64,000 nt of DNA from Antarcticibacterium sp. 1MA-6-2 (GTDB taxonomy: Bacteria > Bacteroidota > Bacteroidia > Flavobacteriales > Flavobacteriaceae): positions 1,054,001-1,118,000 of the forward strand of contig NZ_CP091036.1 of the NCBI RefSeq assembly GCF_021535135.1, in the 5' to 3' direction. A program made the position numbers and the translations under genes. Positions within the stretch are counted from its first letter, which is position 1. Each line of letters begins with the position of its first letter. Under the pieces are notes generated by a model that had not been told where the DNA came from, made no database searches, and saw only the letters and a list, made by a program, of their open reading frames with translations. Positions 32,148 through 41,696 of this stretch are shown piece by piece.

Positions 32148-32669
32148 ATGACAGATGAAACAAATCCGGAAGATTTTGTAAATAAAAGAGGTGGAGATTA
32201 CAGCCATATTAAAGGTTGGGGAATAGATGCCGATCCTAAAAATGATCCTACCTACCCCATGAAAAAACGAACAGATGAAGAAATTAAGGGGTACACCTGG
32301 GAAAGGCCACCTCAACAACCAGTTAATATTGAGGTATTAAAATCTGTTGAAAGGCCTAATATTACCGCGGTTTTTGGAACGGCCATGCCTCCTAAAGGTT
32401 TAAGTGGAGCTATACGAAGATTTGCTTTTAAATACAGTGAAAGCAGTTATGCCCGCTGGATGCAACTCGTTCTTGCAGACAGAATAGGAGTTGTTGAAGG
32501 GTATATAGATGATTTTTCGAAAGGATATATTCCTAACGTCTTTGTTGAAAGAGGCTGGATTGCAGAATGGAAATATAACAGGAAGAACTTTATACTTAAG
32601 GCTGCGTTGACAGCAACTGTTGCTACAGCAGGAATTCTTTTACTTACAAAAGGAAAGAAAAAAGATTAG
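32148..32669 (+). CDS. Unknown protein in operon with the dehydrogenase
   Basis: A 173-residue protein. The N-terminus is polar with an aromatic repeat (HIKGWGIDADPKNDPTYPM, YTWERPPQQP). The centre has NITAVFGTAMPPKGLSGAIR, then RFAFKYSESSYARWMQLVLADR, and the C-terminus has one hydrophobic segment (AALTATVATAGILLL) with a basic end. The middle resembles small stress-linked proteins seen beside alcohol dehydrogenases, but I cannot name the family. It is probably membrane associated. The spacing suggests a joint role with the upstream dehydrogenase. Confidence 0.6.
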   Translation: MTDETNPEDFVNKRGGDYSHIKGWGIDADPKNDPTYPMKKRTDEEIKGYTWERPPQQPVNIEVLKSVERPNITAVFGTAMPPKGLSGAIRRFAFKYSESSYARWMQLVLADRIGVVEGYIDDFSKGYIPNVFVERGWIAEWKYNRKNFILKAALTATVATAGILLLTKGKKKD

Positions 32670-32675
32670 CATTTT

Positions 32676-32733
32676 AGGGTCTGGAGATATCAATTAAATT
32701 TTTTGTTAGAATTGTTAAACGACTCCAGACCCT
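32676..32733 (+). terminator. Long inverted-repeat terminator of the dehydrogenase operon
   Basis: AGGGTCTGGAG (32676-32686) and CTCCAGACCCT (32723-32733) are exact 11-bp inverted arms around a 36-nt AT-rich loop, placed 6 nt after the stop of the preceding gene. The downstream region to 33079 shows nothing further. Confidence 0.7.
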
Positions 32734-33079
32734 AACTTTTTAAAACCAGCTAGTATAAAATTTCATTAGGGAAAAGTGGTATTGCACCAGCAGAACGACA
32801 ATATTTCATTTATATCTTTCAATCTTCTACCATTTTTTGTTTACTCTTAATTCCAAACCTAAGATTAAAAAAATAGTCTGAATTATTTTTACGCGTTCAG
32901 CTTATAATGGTTCATTATAAAAACCACCCGCTTCCAGCAAAATTATTGTTAAAAATTGGTTAATTATCAATGGCAGTATTTATAACTTAATATCTCTTTT
33001 TTACATTAGTTTGTACAAACGGTTACAAAAACGTTTTAATTACTTAAAAGGAATGGTTATAAAGCCCTAAAAACATTAT

Positions 33080-33150
33080 AGAGGTAAATTGAAGTGAGGG
33101 ATCGATTTGCCTCTCAACCCTGGAAATCTGATTTCCGGGGTTTGTTTTTT
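33080..33150 (+). ncRNA. Candidate structured small RNA ending in an intrinsic terminator
   Basis: Two adjacent hairpins lie in an otherwise gene-free 750-bp gap. The first pairs AGAGGTAAAT (33080-33089) with ATTTGCCTCT (33105-33114), ten pairs including one G-U, around a 15-nt loop. The second pairs AACCCTGGAAAT (33116-33127) with ATTTCCGGGGTT (33131-33142), twelve pairs including one G-U, with a CTG loop, and ends in six U residues. The G-U pairs suggest an RNA fold rather than a DNA palindrome. The 5' end is not defined; transcription could start anywhere from about 33000. It resembles no RNA class I can name. Confidence 0.5.
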
Positions 33151-33421
33151 AGTAACATTTCCGAAATTATCACTTCAACCTCTATGGATATACTAAGATG
33201 TTTGATGGAAATTATTCTATAGAATTTAAGGAAAGTCAAACCGAGACGAAAGTCAAGTCTGTGAAATTACCAAATTAGTGAATATTCTGGCAACAATTTA
33301 GGTAACCGAATAGGTAACCTTTCATTTGATAATAAAGCTAATCTTATAATTTCAATAAAAATACAAATGATTGATTTTCATAAGATTAGCTATGTATTGA
33401 TGTCTATTGACACTACAATTG

Positions 33422-33495
33422 TCGGGATGACAGGATTTGAACCTGCGACCCTACGCCCCCCAGACGTATACGCTACCAGACTGCGCCACATCCCG
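33422..33495 (-). tRNA. tRNA-Pro (anticodon GGG)
   Basis: A 74-nt cloverleaf on the minus strand. The acceptor stem is CGGGATG with CATCCCG and discriminator A at 33422. The D arm is GCGC/GCGT around AGTCTGGTA, the anticodon stem TACGT/GCGTA encloses the loop CTGGGGG (anticodon GGG), and the T arm contains GTTCAAATC. CCA is not encoded. Bacterial tRNA-Pro starts with C1, as seen here. The weak ORF seen across it on the plus strand is not a gene. Confidence 0.97.
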
Positions 33496-33646
33496 ATTTT
33501 GGAAGTGCAAATTAAACAGGTTATTTACAATATTCAAAATGAAAACTGGATTATTTACCACCCGAAATGGGGAAGCAGGCTGTTCATCAAATGAAGGTGT
33601 AAAAATATTAGTTTAAACTTTAATTACAACAGGCCAGGTTAGCTTT

Positions 33647-33680
33647 GGGTTAAAAGCTTTATTTAACAGTGGTTTAACCC
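33647..33680. promoter_or_regulatory. Candidate operator of the XRE/S24 repressor
   Basis: A perfect inverted repeat, GGGTTAAA (33647-33654) and TTTAACCC (33673-33680), with an 18-nt spacer lies directly upstream of the repressor gene. Its position suits autorepression. If translation starts at GTG 33739 rather than GTG 33682, the repeat would sit well inside the promoter. Confidence 0.45.
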
Positions 33681-33681
33681 T

Positions 33682-34502
33682 GTGCCTCCTTTTATTGCCT
33701 ACCTTATCATTGATAATTATAAATCAACAATACACCAGGTGGTAGAGAAACAAGAAATTGGCATAAGAATTAAAGAGCTTCGCACCGGGTGCCATTTCTC
33801 TCAGTCTTTTGTTGCCGAAAAATTATTTATTTCTCAGGCTGCTTTTTCCCTCCTGGAAAATTCTCAAAATGGCACAACTTCAGACCATATTATTAGACTA
33901 AGTAAACTATTTAATGTAACAGCAGATTATCTTCTCTAAGCAACAAAAAACTTGTTAATATGACACCCAAAAACGGTTTCTTACCCCTAATAGACGCCAA
34001 AGCTCACGCCGGGCTTATTAGAAACATCCACAAGGAGGATCTTATGGACGATTTTGAGTATTATAAAATACCTGGGTATAACCCTACAAAAGACAGTGTC
34101 CTTATCGAAATTGAGGGAGATAGTATGCAACCTACTATTTTATCTGGCGATGTTCTTATTTGTCAAACCCAACATAACCTTTCTTATGTTGTTGATGGCT
34201 CTCTTGTAGTTATAGTGACCGAGGAAGATCTCTTTACAAAAAGAATTTTTAAACACGAAAATTCTGACTATTTCTGGCTGGAAAGTGACAACCCCGGGGA
34301 GACAAATAAGAAAAAAATTAAACGGTCTGACATTAAGCAACTTTTAATGATCATTGGAAAAGTGAGCAATATTCTTATACCTCATAAGGAACTGGCTTAC
34401 AAGGGAAAAATTAAAGTTTTTCAGGAGAATCTGGATTCCATTAATCAGGAAATATTTAAAATAAAAAATAAGCTGGATGACCTTCTGAAAAAGCAAAAAT
34501 AA
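33682..34502 (+). pseudogene. XRE-S24 (LexA/CI-like) repressor split by a 2-nt shift
   Basis: The first ORF (33682-33939) is an XRE helix-turn-helix (IRIKELRTGCHFSQSFVAEK, AAFSLLENSQNGTTSDHIIR) ending TADYLL. The second (33960-34502) is an S24-type domain with the EIEGDSMQPTILSGDVLICQ motif holding the catalytic Ser, VVDGSLVVIVTEEDLFTKRI with the Lys region and a coiled-coil tail. In related repressors these are one polypeptide. The sequence CTTCTCTAAGC at about 33933 contains an extra TC; removing it joins the frames as DYLLSNKKLVNMTPKNG. The start is uncertain: GTG 33682 or GTG 33739. The neighbouring tRNA could mean a prophage or island remnant. Confidence 0.7.
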
Positions 34503-34513
34503 TTTTTGTCCCC

Positions 34514-35791
34514 CTATTTTATGATTTCCTTTCCTTCTTTTCGCACGGTAAAAACTTCCGGATGAAAAGAGATCATCACCCAGGCCCAGTTTTGAATTCT
34601 ATCTGCGTCTCCTCCTTTTAAAAATTCCAGGGAATTTGTACCAAACATTTGGGAATAACCAAGACTGCCCGTTAAACTTTTACTTATTCTGTGGGAACCA
34701 ACAACGTCAATTTCAGTTCCAAGATAGGGATCTAAATTATTTATACCCTCCTGAAGTTTTGCTGCTGTATAAAATAAGTGAGGTACTAAAGCCAGTTCTG
34801 CATTTTTTAAGCGGAAGGAAAACTTTCCATAATAATCCTGAATTCCAACAGAATTAAAATGATTACCCACATAGAAATAATCCATAAAACCATTAAACCC
34901 GTGGTTTGTACCAAATAACGGGGTAAAAGAAAAGCTCGTTTCCATATCTTCAAAAGAATCAGTTCCCGAAATATATTCTGCTCCCACCCCTACTGTAAAT
35001 GCTGAAGTAACCATATAATTGAGATTGCCTCCCACATACCAGCCCTGGATTTCCTGATTATTTCTTTTTCCGGTTTGACCATAAAGTGATATATCTCCCG
35101 ACCATTTTTCAGAAATAAAGGAATAGTAGGATCCAAAAGTTTGTAAATACTGCGTTTTCCTCTCATCGGCAGCGGTTTCTGTTTCATAACCTGTGTTTAG
35201 AACCAACAGGCTAATCCCGGAATTTTTAGCAGCAAATCGATAAAGTGCCATTTGTAAATTTTTATAAGTGTTCACAAGGTAAGGAGCTTCATATAGATCT
35301 TCCCCATCCTCATTTAAACCAAGTGCCAGTTGGAATTCATGAGTACCGCCAGATGACAGATTAAAAAGCAAAGCATCATGACTCTGGCCCTGCTGCGCCC
35401 AATCAAGTCCTCCAAGAATTCGTTGATTATCATAAGCTAAAACCTGTCTTCCTAATCTTACAAATATGCCCGGCTGAATGTTATACTGCCCGAATGCTTC
35501 AAAAATAGCAATCCCATTCTTATCAGCCGTGGTGACAGTAGGAACATCACCCCATGTTCTCACATTCTGCATAGATAACTTCACACTAATTTTCTCCTCC
35601 TGGTATTGCAGGTTCAACCGCGATCGTTGAGAAATAAATCCAGCAGCCTCCTGTTCATTTTCCAGAAGCGTTTTAAACCCATTTCTGTATTCAAATCGAG
35701 GCCTTATTTGTATTCCGGCAGTAAATTCCTGAGCCTTGAGTATTGGAAAACTAAAGAAAAAAAGAATAAGTAAAGAAGTAGTTTTTTTCAT
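34514..35791 (-). CDS. Outer-membrane porin of the alginate-export type
   Basis: A 425-residue protein with a signal peptide (MKKTTSLLILFFFSFPILKAQ) and a beta-barrel full of alternating aromatic and polar residues, with the family-typical IRPRFEYRNGF at the start, FISQRSRLNLQY, and RLGRQVLAYDNQRILGGLDW in the first third. Alginate_exp-type barrels carry polysaccharide or small solutes across the outer membrane. The gene is alone on its strand. It is convergent with the repressor gene, and the stops are 9 nt apart. Confidence 0.85.
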   Translation of the reverse strand: MKKTTSLLILFFFSFPILKAQEFTAGIQIRPRFEYRNGFKTLLENEQEAAGFISQRSRLNLQYQEEKISVKLSMQNVRTWGDVPTVTTADKNGIAIFEAFGQYNIQPGIFVRLGRQVLAYDNQRILGGLDWAQQGQSHDALLFNLSSGGTHEFQLALGLNEDGEDLYEAPYLVNTYKNLQMALYRFAAKNSGISLLVLNTGYETETAADERKTQYLQTFGSYYSFISEKWSGDISLYGQTGKRNNQEIQGWYVGGNLNYMVTSAFTVGVGAEYISGTDSFEDMETSFSFTPLFGTNHGFNGFMDYFYVGNHFNSVGIQDYYGKFSFRLKNAELALVPHLFYTAAKLQEGINNLDPYLGTEIDVVGSHRISKSLTGSLGYSQMFGTNSLEFLKGGDADRIQNWAWVMISFHPEVFTVRKEGKEIIK

Positions 35792-35918
35792 TGCCTTAAG
35801 TGCGAAAATTTAAAGATGTAAAGCAAGTTTATTTTCATATCAATTATTATGATCCCTATCATATCTCCCCGTTTTCCTTATTAGTCACTGGCCAAAATAC
35901 TCCTGTCACTCATACAGA

Positions 35919-35943
35919 AAATACCCGAAATTGGGTATTTTTT
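35919..35943. terminator. Intrinsic terminator-like hairpin
   Basis: AAATACCC (35919-35926) pairs with GGGTATTT (35933-35940) around GAAATT, and T residues follow on the plus strand to 35943. It lies between the divergent porin and DUF5723 genes, so it may attenuate the leader of the DUF5723 gene. Confidence 0.5.
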
Positions 35944-35992
35944 AACAGTCACATAATAATTAGGTTTAATCTTCAACTAACAACCTAAAATT

Positions 35993-37339
35993 ATGAAAAC
36001 TACTATTTCCAAATTGCTTTTTGTTTGCTTCTATCTCACGAGTTTCTCATTATTTTCCCAAAGATATATTGGCTATACTGCAGATAATTACAGCGGGGTA
36101 CATGGTGTAATTTATAATCCGTCATCTGTAGTTGACTCCCGGTTAAGAAGTGATATTAATATTTTCTCTGTAAGTAGTTTTGCTGGAAGTGACTATTTCG
36201 CCATCGATCTTAACAGCATTCTTAAAGCTGAAGATGGTTTTAATATTGATGATGATGTAGTGAAAAGTCCCTTAAATGATAATAAATTTTTTGTCAATCT
36301 TGATGTTTTAGGACCTTCGGCAATGTTTAATCTCAATGCACGGAGTAGTCTGGCAATTACTACAAGAGTAAGAACGTTCTTCAACCTCAATAATATCAAT
36401 GGAACCTTATATGAAAGTCTCACAAACAATTTTGATGAGGAAGACGATTTTGACTTTGAAATCAAGGATTTAACGGGTACGATGCACGTATGGGGAGAAA
36501 TAGGACTTACATATGGGAGGATCCTGGTGGACGGTGGAAGTAATTTTTTGAAAGGCGGGCTAAGTCTAAAATATCTCCAGGGTGCAGGGACTCTTTTTAC
36601 AAATGCTCCCTCAGTATCAGGGCAGTTTGATGCTACCAATGAAACACTTACCACTACCGGATCGCTTATGTATGGAACGAGTGAAGGTTTTGATAATCAA
36701 GATATAGAATTTAGTAATCTTAGCTCCGGAATTGGTGCTGATCTTGGTTTTACCTATGAATACCGACCCAATATTTCTCCTGACTCTCTTTCACGGGCAA
36801 AAAATAAATACAATTTTAAACTTGGGATTTCAATAACTGATATAGGAAGTATTTCTTATGAAGGATCTACAGTAAATCGCTACAACCTCGATCAAACCCT
36901 GGATACAAACAAATTTAGAGAAACCAATGGCGAAGAAGATGACCTGGAAACAATTCTGAAGGAAAACTATGAAGGGACAGAAGAAATAGTTGAAAGTAAA
37001 ATTAATCTTCCCACTGCTTTACACCTCCTTGCAGATTACCGATTCAGAAATAATTTTTATATAAGCTTACAGGGATCACTTTCTCTGGTTTCTGAAGAAG
37101 AACAACAGGCAAGCAGGCTCTTAAACACCCTTACTGCCACTCCCCGACTGGAAACCCGCTGGTTTAGTTTTTACCTTCCACTAAGCATCCGCCAATATGA
37201 TGGTTTTGCGATGGGTGCTGGATTTAGACTGGGCCCACTAATGGTAGGATCGGGATCAGCAATTACAAATTTAATTTCAGACTCCAGTAGAACAACAGAT
37301 GTTTACGTGGGACTAAAATTTCCCTTTTATCAAAAGTAA
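35993..37339 (+). CDS. DUF5723-family surface protein
   Basis: A 448-residue protein with a signal peptide (MKTTISKLLFVCFYLTSFSL ending FSQ) and the family opening YIGYTADNYSGVHGVIYNPS. The rest is predicted beta-barrel-like, with many short strands, and ends TDVYVGLKFPFYQK with a C-terminal aromatic, as outer-membrane proteins do. DUF5723 proteins are common in Flavobacteriia; their role is unknown and a resemblance to PorV/FadL-type barrels is sometimes noted. It is followed by a strong terminator, so it is a single-gene unit. Confidence 0.8.
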   Translation: MKTTISKLLFVCFYLTSFSLFSQRYIGYTADNYSGVHGVIYNPSSVVDSRLRSDINIFSVSSFAGSDYFAIDLNSILKAEDGFNIDDDVVKSPLNDNKFFVNLDVLGPSAMFNLNARSSLAITTRVRTFFNLNNINGTLYESLTNNFDEEDDFDFEIKDLTGTMHVWGEIGLTYGRILVDGGSNFLKGGLSLKYLQGAGTLFTNAPSVSGQFDATNETLTTTGSLMYGTSEGFDNQDIEFSNLSSGIGADLGFTYEYRPNISPDSLSRAKNKYNFKLGISITDIGSISYEGSTVNRYNLDQTLDTNKFRETNGEEDDLETILKENYEGTEEIVESKINLPTALHLLADYRFRNNFYISLQGSLSLVSEEEQQASRLLNTLTATPRLETRWFSFYLPLSIRQYDGFAMGAGFRLGPLMVGSGSAITNLISDSSRTTDVYVGLKFPFYQK

Positions 37340-37375
37340 CGCTCCTGAAACAGGAATTAACTTAAAATTACCAGG

Positions 37376-37409
37376 AAAATCCTGCACAGCTTGATTTGTG
37401 CAGGATTTT
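37376..37409 (+). terminator. Strong intrinsic terminator after the DUF5723 gene
   Basis: AAAATCCTGCACA (37376-37388) pairs perfectly with TGTGCAGGATTTT (37397-37409) around an 8-nt loop, 37 nt after the stop codon. Confidence 0.85.
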
Positions 37410-37561
37410 GTGTGAATTGTAAATTCCAGAAAATTGGAAAATCCTTCTCATTTTTGAAGCTATAGATCAATTCTTAAAACTCTTTTTAAAGTTGTTTTCC
37501 AAAAAAGGCAGGAATTATAGCGAAAAACATAAATTTGAAAAATATTCTGAATCCCCCTTCA

Positions 37562-38810
37562 ATGAAAAACCTGCTTTTTACCCTGGTCTTGTTACTCTGT
37601 CCTTTTATAATAAACGCCCAGGAGGTGACAGAAACAAATACAGATATCCTTTACCAAAAAGCCCTGGAACATTATAAAAATGAAGAGTATCAAAAATCTC
37701 TTCAACTCACCAATCGTGGACTGGAGCTCGCACCTAAATACCACGATATTAGGATATTACAAATTCGAAATCTTTGGGCTGTAAATGAACTTTCCAAAGC
37801 AGATGACGAACTGGAGTATCTATTGACTGAAGCCCCTGAGTATGCAGATCTTAAACCTCTCGTATACAGAAGAATTAATTTGTTTACCAATAATACCGGG
37901 GCACTGGATTATTTAAAAATGGCTGAAATAATTTATCCGGCAGACAAAGGCCTTCAGGTAAAAAAAGCACAACTCTTAATAGCCGAAGGAGAAAGGAAAA
38001 AAGCCAGGGAAATTGCCATGAATCTAATTTCTTCTGAAGGATTAACGGGTGCAGAAAGATATGACCTGCAAATTATCCTAAACCGAAGTGTTTCAGATGA
38101 AATAGGATTTACATATCAATTCATCAACTTCAGTAAAGATTATTCCCGAACTGATCCCTGGCATACCATCAGTGCAGAGTATCAACATAATTTTGATAGA
38201 ACTGCAGTTATAGGAAGAGTAAATTACTCCAATAGAGGCTACGATGATGCCGCACTTTACGAACTTGAAGCTTACCCGGTTTTCAATGACAGGCTTTATG
38301 CCTTTACCAATATTGGATTTTCAAATGGTACTATTTTTCCCGATCTGCGAAGCAGCTTATCATTATTTTACAACTTTGCCAGTGTCTTTGAGGCAGAAGC
38401 CGGAGGCTTGATTACTCGTCTTTAATGAAAGCAGCTATTTTACAGGAATTATTGGTCTTAGCCTTTATTCGGGTAAATTTTATTTTAATGCAAGAAGCTT
38501 TATAGGTCCCGAAAGAGGAAACCAAATGGTACAGAACTACCAGGGGAACATTAGATATTATTTCTCAAATGCCGATAATTATTCTTTTGTGCGTTTAGGT
38601 AGTGGCATCTCTCCAGATGAACGCACTCTTTTCTCCCAGGTACAGGAAAATCCTTCTCTAAATGCCTATTACATAACAGCAGGCTTTAATTTCACTGCCG
38701 GAGTGCATCATATCTTCCAGATTGGTGGCGGGACATTATATGAAGATATTACTAATAAAACCTCCGGCACCCAACTTCTTGGAAATATTAGTTACCGATA
38801 CAGATTTTAA
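37562..38810 (+). pseudogene. YaiO-family TPR/beta-barrel outer-membrane protein, frameshifted
   Basis: The start is set at ATG 37562 because MKNLLFTLVLLLCPFIINAQ is a good signal peptide. TPR-like repeats (DILYQKALEHYKNEEYQKSL) run to about residue 170, followed by a YaiO-type barrel (TYQFINFSKDYSRTDPWHTI). The frame breaks between about 38405 and 38428 after EAEAGG. The barrel resumes one frame away (FNESSYFTGIIGLSLYSGKF, MVQNYQGNIRYYFSNADNYS) and ends GNISYRYRF with the C-terminal Phe signature. It probably exports the polysaccharide made by the convergent glycosyltransferase cluster. Confidence 0.8.
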
Positions 38811-38863
38811 TCCGGGAAAATCCAACTCTTCAAAAGTCCGGTTGAAGCAGAAGTGATGAATTA

Positions 38864-40300
38864 TTATTTAGTTGCTGACTGAAAACCTTTCCGGGTCATA
38901 GTTCCCCAACCAGATTTTATTCCGAATAATTTTTTGTAATAACCCTTCATTTGTCCATATAACATCACGGGATGGTATAGAAACGGCTCAAGATAACACG
39001 CCAGTAGAAGTTCGGCAACCTGTTTCCCTGTAGAATAATGCCGAAAGTTTTTCACATACATAAATACAGAGACTGTTGAGAACAGGCATCCCACCAGGTA
39101 GACCATTAGAAAGAAAAGAATAGCAGTGCTCCAGCTTATCCATCCCATAAACCCAAAAACAATAATGCATATAAGCCCCAGGAATTCTACAATTGGAGCT
39201 CCAAATTCAAAAAAACACCAGTAAGGAAAAAAGATAAGTCCCATTTTCCTGTAGCGGGGATTAAAAAATAAATACTTGTGAAGTTTTATAGTCTCCCATA
39301 GTCCCCTGGCCCAGCGGTCTCTTTGCTTCACAAGAACATTGTAATCTGGTGGTGCTTCAGTCCAGCATAAGGTTTCCGGTACGTAAACAACCTTGTAAGG
39401 TAATTTTTGATTTTCCATATGGACCCGCAGGCGAATGCACAGTTCTAGATCTTCTCCCACTGTTTTGTGATTAAATCCACCAACTTCAATCATTCTTGTC
39501 CTGGGATACATTCCAAAAGCACCGGAGACCAACATTAAACCATTCACTTCTCCCCAACCCATCCTGCCTATTAAAAAAGCTCTAATATACTCCACCACCT
39601 GTACCATTGGGACAAGATCTTTTGGCAGGCGTAGCTCCTTCAGGACTCCGTTGTGGATTATTGAATCATTGGCAATCCCTATCGCACCTCCACAGGCAAT
39701 TATTTCCTCTTCACTTTCTTCCAGGTAAGGCCGCACCATTTTTATAAGAGCATCCTGTTCAATAATGCAATCTGCATCGGTACACAGTACAAGTTCTGTA
39801 TTAGCAAAATTAATTCCCGCATTGAGGGCATCGGCACGGCCACCGTTATTCTTATCAATAACAGTTAAATGCTTATACTGCACCTTCCTGCTCTTATAAA
39901 TTCTGTTTACTGTGGCAGTGGGAATAGGTTGCGTAATAAAAGCAGCGTCAAATGGTTCCAGGGCATATTCCTTAATAAGTTTTTCAAGTGAATCATCCTT
40001 ACTTCCATCATTTACAATTATTAGTTCATAAAAAGGATACTGTATGGATAGCAGGGATTTTACATTCTCTACTATAGTAAGCCCTTCATTATAGGCAGGT
40101 GCAACAAGGGTGACTGAAGGAATATCTGTAGCGCTAACGATATCTTTTACCTGAAGAAATTGGGCTCTTCGCTTATTTCTTTGAACTGCCCGGTGAGAAA
40201 GTATAATCCCCGCAAAATAGATCAATGTGAGAACAAGCCCATACAAAAAGAAGAAGCAATTGACTACGAAATAGGTGTATTTAAAGTAATTTGACTCCAT
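38864..40300 (-). CDS. Family 2 membrane glycosyltransferase (poly-sugar synthase type)
   Basis: A 478-residue protein: one N-terminal membrane segment, a GT-A catalytic domain, and three to four C-terminal segments. Motifs in order are VNDGSKDDS, the DxD-type CTDADC, GEDLELCIRLR and KQRDRWARGLW, the last being the (Q/R)xxRW motif of processive synthases such as PgaC, BcsA and hyaluronan synthase. It probably polymerises and extrudes an exopolysaccharide across the inner membrane. It is co-directional with a HEAT-repeat protein and a receiver protein, forming a three-gene unit. Confidence 0.92.
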   Translation of the reverse strand: MESNYFKYTYFVVNCFFFLYGLVLTLIYFAGIILSHRAVQRNKRRAQFLQVKDIVSATDIPSVTLVAPAYNEGLTIVENVKSLLSIQYPFYELIIVNDGSKDDSLEKLIKEYALEPFDAAFITQPIPTATVNRIYKSRKVQYKHLTVIDKNNGGRADALNAGINFANTELVLCTDADCIIEQDALIKMVRPYLEESEEEIIACGGAIGIANDSIIHNGVLKELRLPKDLVPMVQVVEYIRAFLIGRMGWGEVNGLMLVSGAFGMYPRTRMIEVGGFNHKTVGEDLELCIRLRVHMENQKLPYKVVYVPETLCWTEAPPDYNVLVKQRDRWARGLWETIKLHKYLFFNPRYRKMGLIFFPYWCFFEFGAPIVEFLGLICIIVFGFMGWISWSTAILFFLMVYLVGCLFSTVSVFMYVKNFRHYSTGKQVAELLLACYLEPFLYHPVMLYGQMKGYYKKLFGIKSGWGTMTRKGFQSATK

Positions 40301-40332
40301 CTTTTACCTGCGAAGGTTCTGGAGAATACTGC

Positions 40333-41349
40333 TTAGTAAAACTCCTCTATATCTTCCTTATATTCTCTGTTCCACAGTATCTCTGCAGTACTTAATTTAA
40401 TAACATCATTACTCTGGTACAGTAATAACCTATAAAACTCAAGATCAACATTAAGAGATATTCGATCTATATACTTTAGCAGCTGTACCTGCTGCTCAAT
40501 ATTTGAAATGTTGTGAAACTTCTGTTTTACAACATTTATTTGATCCTCGTTAAGTTTAAATGAAGATATACAATAGAGTGCTGTCTCTCGTGTATCAAAT
40601 TTCGGGGAATCCAGAAAACGAAGAATAAAATCTACTTCTTCCTGTATTCTAAACTTCCTAATGATCCTCATTATTAATTCGGTGGCGTACTGCTTATCAC
40701 TGTCATATGCTTTCCGCAGATATTTTAATTTGGGAACGGGATACAAATCATGTAATTTTTCAACTACTTTTATTTGCTGCCACAGGGTCATTTCTCTTTT
40801 TAAATAGGGTAGAAATCTTAGGCTGTCCCAACCTAAAAAAACAACCATGGCAATTTGAGCCTCCCTTCTCACATAAATATTCTTGTTATTTATCTCCCGT
40901 AATACTTCCTTAACGTATTGTTGCTGATCCATTTCATAGATCTCCCGTATACCTCTTCCCTTGACATGCCATTTCTTACTTTTAAGCTTATTAAAAGAAA
41001 CTCTGTAAGGAGGGATTTGCTTATAAAGTTCCTGAATCTTATGGTAATTTTCTCCTAAAAGAGAGCGCTGCGTTCTTATCATTAGATTTACCAGGTATTG
41101 CACATTGCCCGGCTTATTAGGTACAATCCCCAGCTTGCGAAAAGTTCTTTGAACTGCAATTAGGTCAAAAGGCTCCTCTGGAGATGGGTACAGGTATTGC
41201 GAGGTGATATCAGCAAAAGCTGCTTCTATTAAGGCTAAATGTTTAGTTCTTTTTTTCCTGTAAATTAAACTTACCGCAATCGTTAGCCAGCATCCCGCCA
41301 GCAGCAGCAAAAGAAGCTTTATTACGATTGAAAGAATAAATATCGACAT
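40333..41349 (-). CDS. Membrane-anchored HEAT-repeat protein
   Basis: A 338-residue protein. An N-terminal membrane anchor (IKLLLLLLAGCWLTIAVSLI) is followed by a cytoplasmic all-helical region. Weak HEAT-like repeats occur around residues 170-320 (IYVRREAQIAMVVFLGWDSL, PKFDTRETALYCISSF). The partner gene before it overlaps by one base. It is probably a scaffold or regulator of the adjacent glycosyltransferase. Homologous triplets of receiver, HEAT and GT2 genes are common near YaiO in this phylum, from memory. Confidence 0.78.
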   Translation of the reverse strand: MSIFILSIVIKLLLLLLAGCWLTIAVSLIYRKKRTKHLALIEAAFADITSQYLYPSPEEPFDLIAVQRTFRKLGIVPNKPGNVQYLVNLMIRTQRSLLGENYHKIQELYKQIPPYRVSFNKLKSKKWHVKGRGIREIYEMDQQQYVKEVLREINNKNIYVRREAQIAMVVFLGWDSLRFLPYLKREMTLWQQIKVVEKLHDLYPVPKLKYLRKAYDSDKQYATELIMRIIRKFRIQEEVDFILRFLDSPKFDTRETALYCISSFKLNEDQINVVKQKFHNISNIEQQVQLLKYIDRISLNVDLEFYRLLLYQSNDVIKLSTAEILWNREYKEDIEEFY

Positions 41350-41696
41350 CAGGCAATCAACTTGGTAATTCCCTGCATATCAAAAGGTGCAGCAAAAAAA
41401 CCGTCAATATTTTTAGAAGCAAAAAGATCCTGTTCGATTTTATCCTGCCCCATATCGGTAACAATTAGCAGGGAGCGGTGCAGGATGATTTCCTTTATTT
41501 GATAGATAAAATCCAGGGGAGCAATACCATCAAAAAGGATATCAGATATAATTATGTCGTAATTGTAATTTTGATCTTCTATATTAAGATCATAAAGTGA
41601 ACGAATGGCTTTACAGTCATAGGAATTGACCTTCATAAGCCTTTCCAGGATTTTCAGAATAATAATATCCTCCTGGATAACCAGAGCTTTTTTCAT
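41349..41696 (-). CDS. Stand-alone receiver-like regulator
   Basis: A 115-residue receiver fold. The start is put at ATG 41696 (MKKALVIQEDIIILKILERL); the ORF stays open 44 codons further upstream, but that stretch is not family-like. The expected acidic pair is partly kept (QED), the phosphorylation Asp sits in DIIISDILFDG and the switch Thr in LIVTDMGQD. The conserved Lys region is changed (FFAAPFD), so signalling may be atypical. There is no output domain, so it probably controls the exopolysaccharide synthase by protein contact. Confidence 0.78.
   Translation of the reverse strand: MKKALVIQEDIIILKILERLMKVNSYDCKAIRSLYDLNIEDQNYNYDIIISDILFDGIAPLDFIYQIKEIILHRSLLIVTDMGQDKIEQDLFASKNIDGFFAAPFDMQGITKLIA

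Noticed and set aside
33367..33594. 75-codon plus-strand ORF
   Set aside because: It lies across the complement of tRNA-Pro and its translation is the antisense of the tRNA; not a gene.
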